A DNA stretch of 64,000 nt from Jackrogersella multiformis (taxonomy: Eukaryota; Ascomycota; Sordariomycetes; Xylariales; Hypoxylaceae), in contig CADCXD010000004.1 of the NCBI GenBank assembly GCA_902806575.1, positions 3,038,001-3,102,000 on the forward strand, given 5' to 3'. Under the pieces are notes generated by a model, which was not told the origin of the DNA, did no database searches, and worked only from the letters and a program-made list of their open reading frames with translations. Each line of letters starts with the position of its first letter. Positions within the stretch are counted from its first letter, which is position 1. A program made the position numbers and the translations under genes. Positions 62,368-64,000 of this stretch are shown here, in pieces.

Positions 62368-62424
62368 TAAGGAATTATTTAATTAACACCTCACTTAAAC
62401 TTACGTTCTTTTTAGCTCATCCAT

Positions 62425-64000
62425 CACTTATAAACGCCTTTACAATATTTGGGTTTTTTCTCGTAACAACTTAAACACATTGATCATTCCCAGCAGTAAG
62501 TATTCCTTCCCCCTTTTCTCTAGATCTTTTACAGACAAATATTTATGCTATTGAATGACTTATAACACGACTGCTCTAGGTTAAGGCCTTCATGTCAACT
62601 TGGTTAAGATGTTACTCTAGTGGGTTACATAGCCTTCTATTCTAACTTTAAAAGCAGCCTTGCTCGTGGTCGCGCTACTTCGCGTACATCTCCTACGTGA
62701 CAACATACACGAATGGACCCACATAGCTATTCCACTACATACATCCCACCATTCTTCTTACTAACCATCCATCCTCTCATTAAAACCTTACGACCTTTCT
62801 ATTTTTTAATCAGTTGTTCAACTTAGTCAACCTCTTTTTTTCCCCCTAGGATTCTCAAATTCAGGAAAGCAAGCTTCTTAGATTTCGGTGTGCCTTACAT
62901 CAACACCAATCCCTCTTTTAAGAGTAAGTAATCCTCTACCCTTATTTTTAAATCTTACTCTTCACATACCCTATTTATACATTATCTTTTTCTATTCCTC
63001 TTTAGACTTTTGAGTGAAGCTTTAAATCGATTCGTTTGACAATAGTACACTCTACTCTCGGCCCTGGTAAGTTTTTAACTCCATCTGACGAATCGCGTCT
63101 CAATCTTCCGGCATTAAAGGGAAAGAAAAGAAAAGAAAACGAAAAAGGCAAAGTGAATCAAAGTTCCTCCCCACGCCTTTTCGCCTTTCCTTTCCTTCTT
63201 GACAAGGAATCAACACGAAGGTTTTGGATCCAAATATACATCGACGCTCTTGTGCTTCACCCAGATACTTCACCACCCGAATGTAACCAATCTGATAACC
63301 CTTTTATCACCAATTGTATACATTCGACAATAGTACCATGCTAACTTTTATTGGAGGTTATTTTAAGCACAATACGATTCCGTCACAATGGTTCGAAACA
63401 GAAATCGGGCGCCGCCTCGAAGTCGACTGCCGAGATGCGTCGCGTAAATATGCGAGTAGCTAATGCTGCTGACATCTCAACTAACCCTGAGATTCCACGT
63501 CTTACCACCGTCCGAGCCTCAACAATCGCCTCTCCTGTGTCTATCCCATCTCCCGGCCAGTTATCGGTCCGATCGGATTGGAGCCATACTCATGTCCCAC
63601 CGACTTCCGAGCAGGTGAGGGCGAATGGTAGGGTTGCAGGTCGCAATCTCATACAATGGAATCGTATGTATATGATTTGATGTTGAGTTGGCATATGCTA
63701 ATTGTTATTATAAAAGGCTAAGAATGGCCGAAAAGGCGCTTCTGACCCTAGTCTATGAACTCTCCATCCGTGGAGTTGATATTCCGTACAATGAAGCTAG
63801 CCATAGGCTAAATCCTGGATCCTCCCCGTCGAGTTTCGAACAATACTTGGGCAGAACCCGTGATAAAATCGTTGCCGAAGGGCACTTTGTGCCGCCCCCT
63901 GTTGGAAGGGTGGTTGATCCAGGACTACGTGGCTATATTCGAGAGTTCCCCAATGATCCAACGAAGCTTAAAAGGACCCGCGAGTTGCCGTATACCGAAG
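62425..64000 (+). repeat. Duplicated segment, copy 2 (runs off the window)
   Basis: Second copy of the 44393-46800 unit, beginning about 60 bp right of the outer LTR. It includes the upstream landmarks and the homologous gene body, which is truncated by the window end. Confidence 0.85.
63390..64000 (+). pseudogene. Second copy of the DNA-binding-like gene, partial, probably frameshifted
   Basis: The homologous start (ATGGTTCGAAACAG at 63390, against ATGGCTCGAAGCAG at 45421) is followed by a stop after 19 codons. The conserved exon 1 end (WSHTHVPPTSEQ ... GRNLIQWN) is in a different frame, whose first in-frame ATG is 63435. At the intron the best donor (GTATGT, 63664) spliced to AAAAG (63716) gives an immediate stop because the second exon lacks one base relative to copy 1. 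An alternative donor GTATAT at 63668 restores the frame with one extra residue. From 63724 to the window end the frame is open (92 codons) and about two thirds identical to copy 1. It may be a pseudogene or a gene with shifted start and splice. The product's end is outside the window. Confidence 0.6.

Larger units (their letters stand above)
47160..62370. mobile_element. AT-rich, RIP-degraded block of nested Ty3/Gypsy LTR retrotransposons
   Basis: About 15.2 kb consist almost entirely of A and T, with stop codons in every frame and no intact gene. Two pairs of direct repeats are visible: an outer pair near 47.5 and 62.1-62.4 kb and an inner pair near 48.48 and 56.76 kb. Reverse transcriptase relics occur on the plus strand (inner, 52.6-53.1 kb) and on the minus strand (outer, 58.2-58.5 kb). 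Remaining C and G sit often in CpG while CpA/TpG are scarce, the signature of RIP, which converts CpA to TpA in repeats during the sexual cycle. The 60-66 codon ORFs inside are remnants, not genes. Confidence 0.88.

Noticed and set aside
47160..62370. Mitochondrial insertion or centromere as the reason for the AT-rich block
   Set aside because: Direct terminal repeats and two RT relics explain it as RIP-degraded retrotransposons. A centromere role cannot be excluded but nothing in the sequence requires it.

Overview
The window reads as nuclear DNA of a filamentous ascomycete (Pezizomycotina, most likely Sordariomycetes). Genes have one to three short introns (about 49-160 bp) with GTRNGT-type donors and CTAAC/CTGAC-like branch points. 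Pectin-degrading and UFD1 proteins are of filamentous-fungal type. Intergenic DNA is peppered with the palindrome TACCTAGGTA. One block of about 15 kb is extremely AT-rich and looks like repeat-induced point mutation (RIP). The species cannot be named from the sequence alone.

Region 1 (about 0.7-16 kb) is gene-dense and mostly housekeeping: a coiled-coil nuclear-type protein (728-2959, +), a membrane-anchored Pth2 peptidyl-tRNA hydrolase (3652-4523, -), a large disordered nuclear protein with a helical C-terminal domain that may be AFF4/Ebp1-like (7030-9273, +), the U5 snRNP GYF protein LIN1/CD2BP2 (10355-11662, -), UFD1 of the Cdc48 complex (12270-13599, +) and a secreted endopolygalacturonase (14916-16019, -). 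Neighbours alternate in strand. LIN1 and UFD1 share a 607-bp divergent promoter.

Region 2 (about 17-42 kb) is gene-poor and unusual. It holds five compact proteins that pair a short Myb/SANT-like N-terminal helical domain with a charged, disordered tail: two sister genes at 17375-18198 and 19170-20158 with an intron at the identical codon and phase, and three of the fungal Myb_DNA-bind_8 type at 22895-23744, 31374-31868 and 41029-41943. Between them lie one zinc-dependent alcohol dehydrogenase (28245-29623) and an unrecognised coiled-coil protein with a perfect 21-bp triplication (34311-35690). I reconstructed all exon joins by eye from frame, splice sites and paralog alignment.

Region 3 (about 44.4-64 kb) is a duplicated gene unit interrupted by decayed transposons. 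A predicted DNA-binding-like gene (45421-46794), together with about 1 kb of its upstream DNA, recurs from 62.43 kb to the window end. The second copy carries frame problems. Between the copies lies a RIP-type block (about 47.16-62.37 kb) that I read as two nested Ty3/Gypsy LTR retrotransposons in opposite orientation. An outer minus-strand element has direct repeats near 47.5 and 62.1-62.4 kb and readable reverse transcriptase and RNase H relics. An inner plus-strand element of about 8.4 kb (48.48-56.90 kb) is inserted in it and has its own terminal repeats and RT relic.

No CRISPR array, rRNA or convincing tRNA gene was found.
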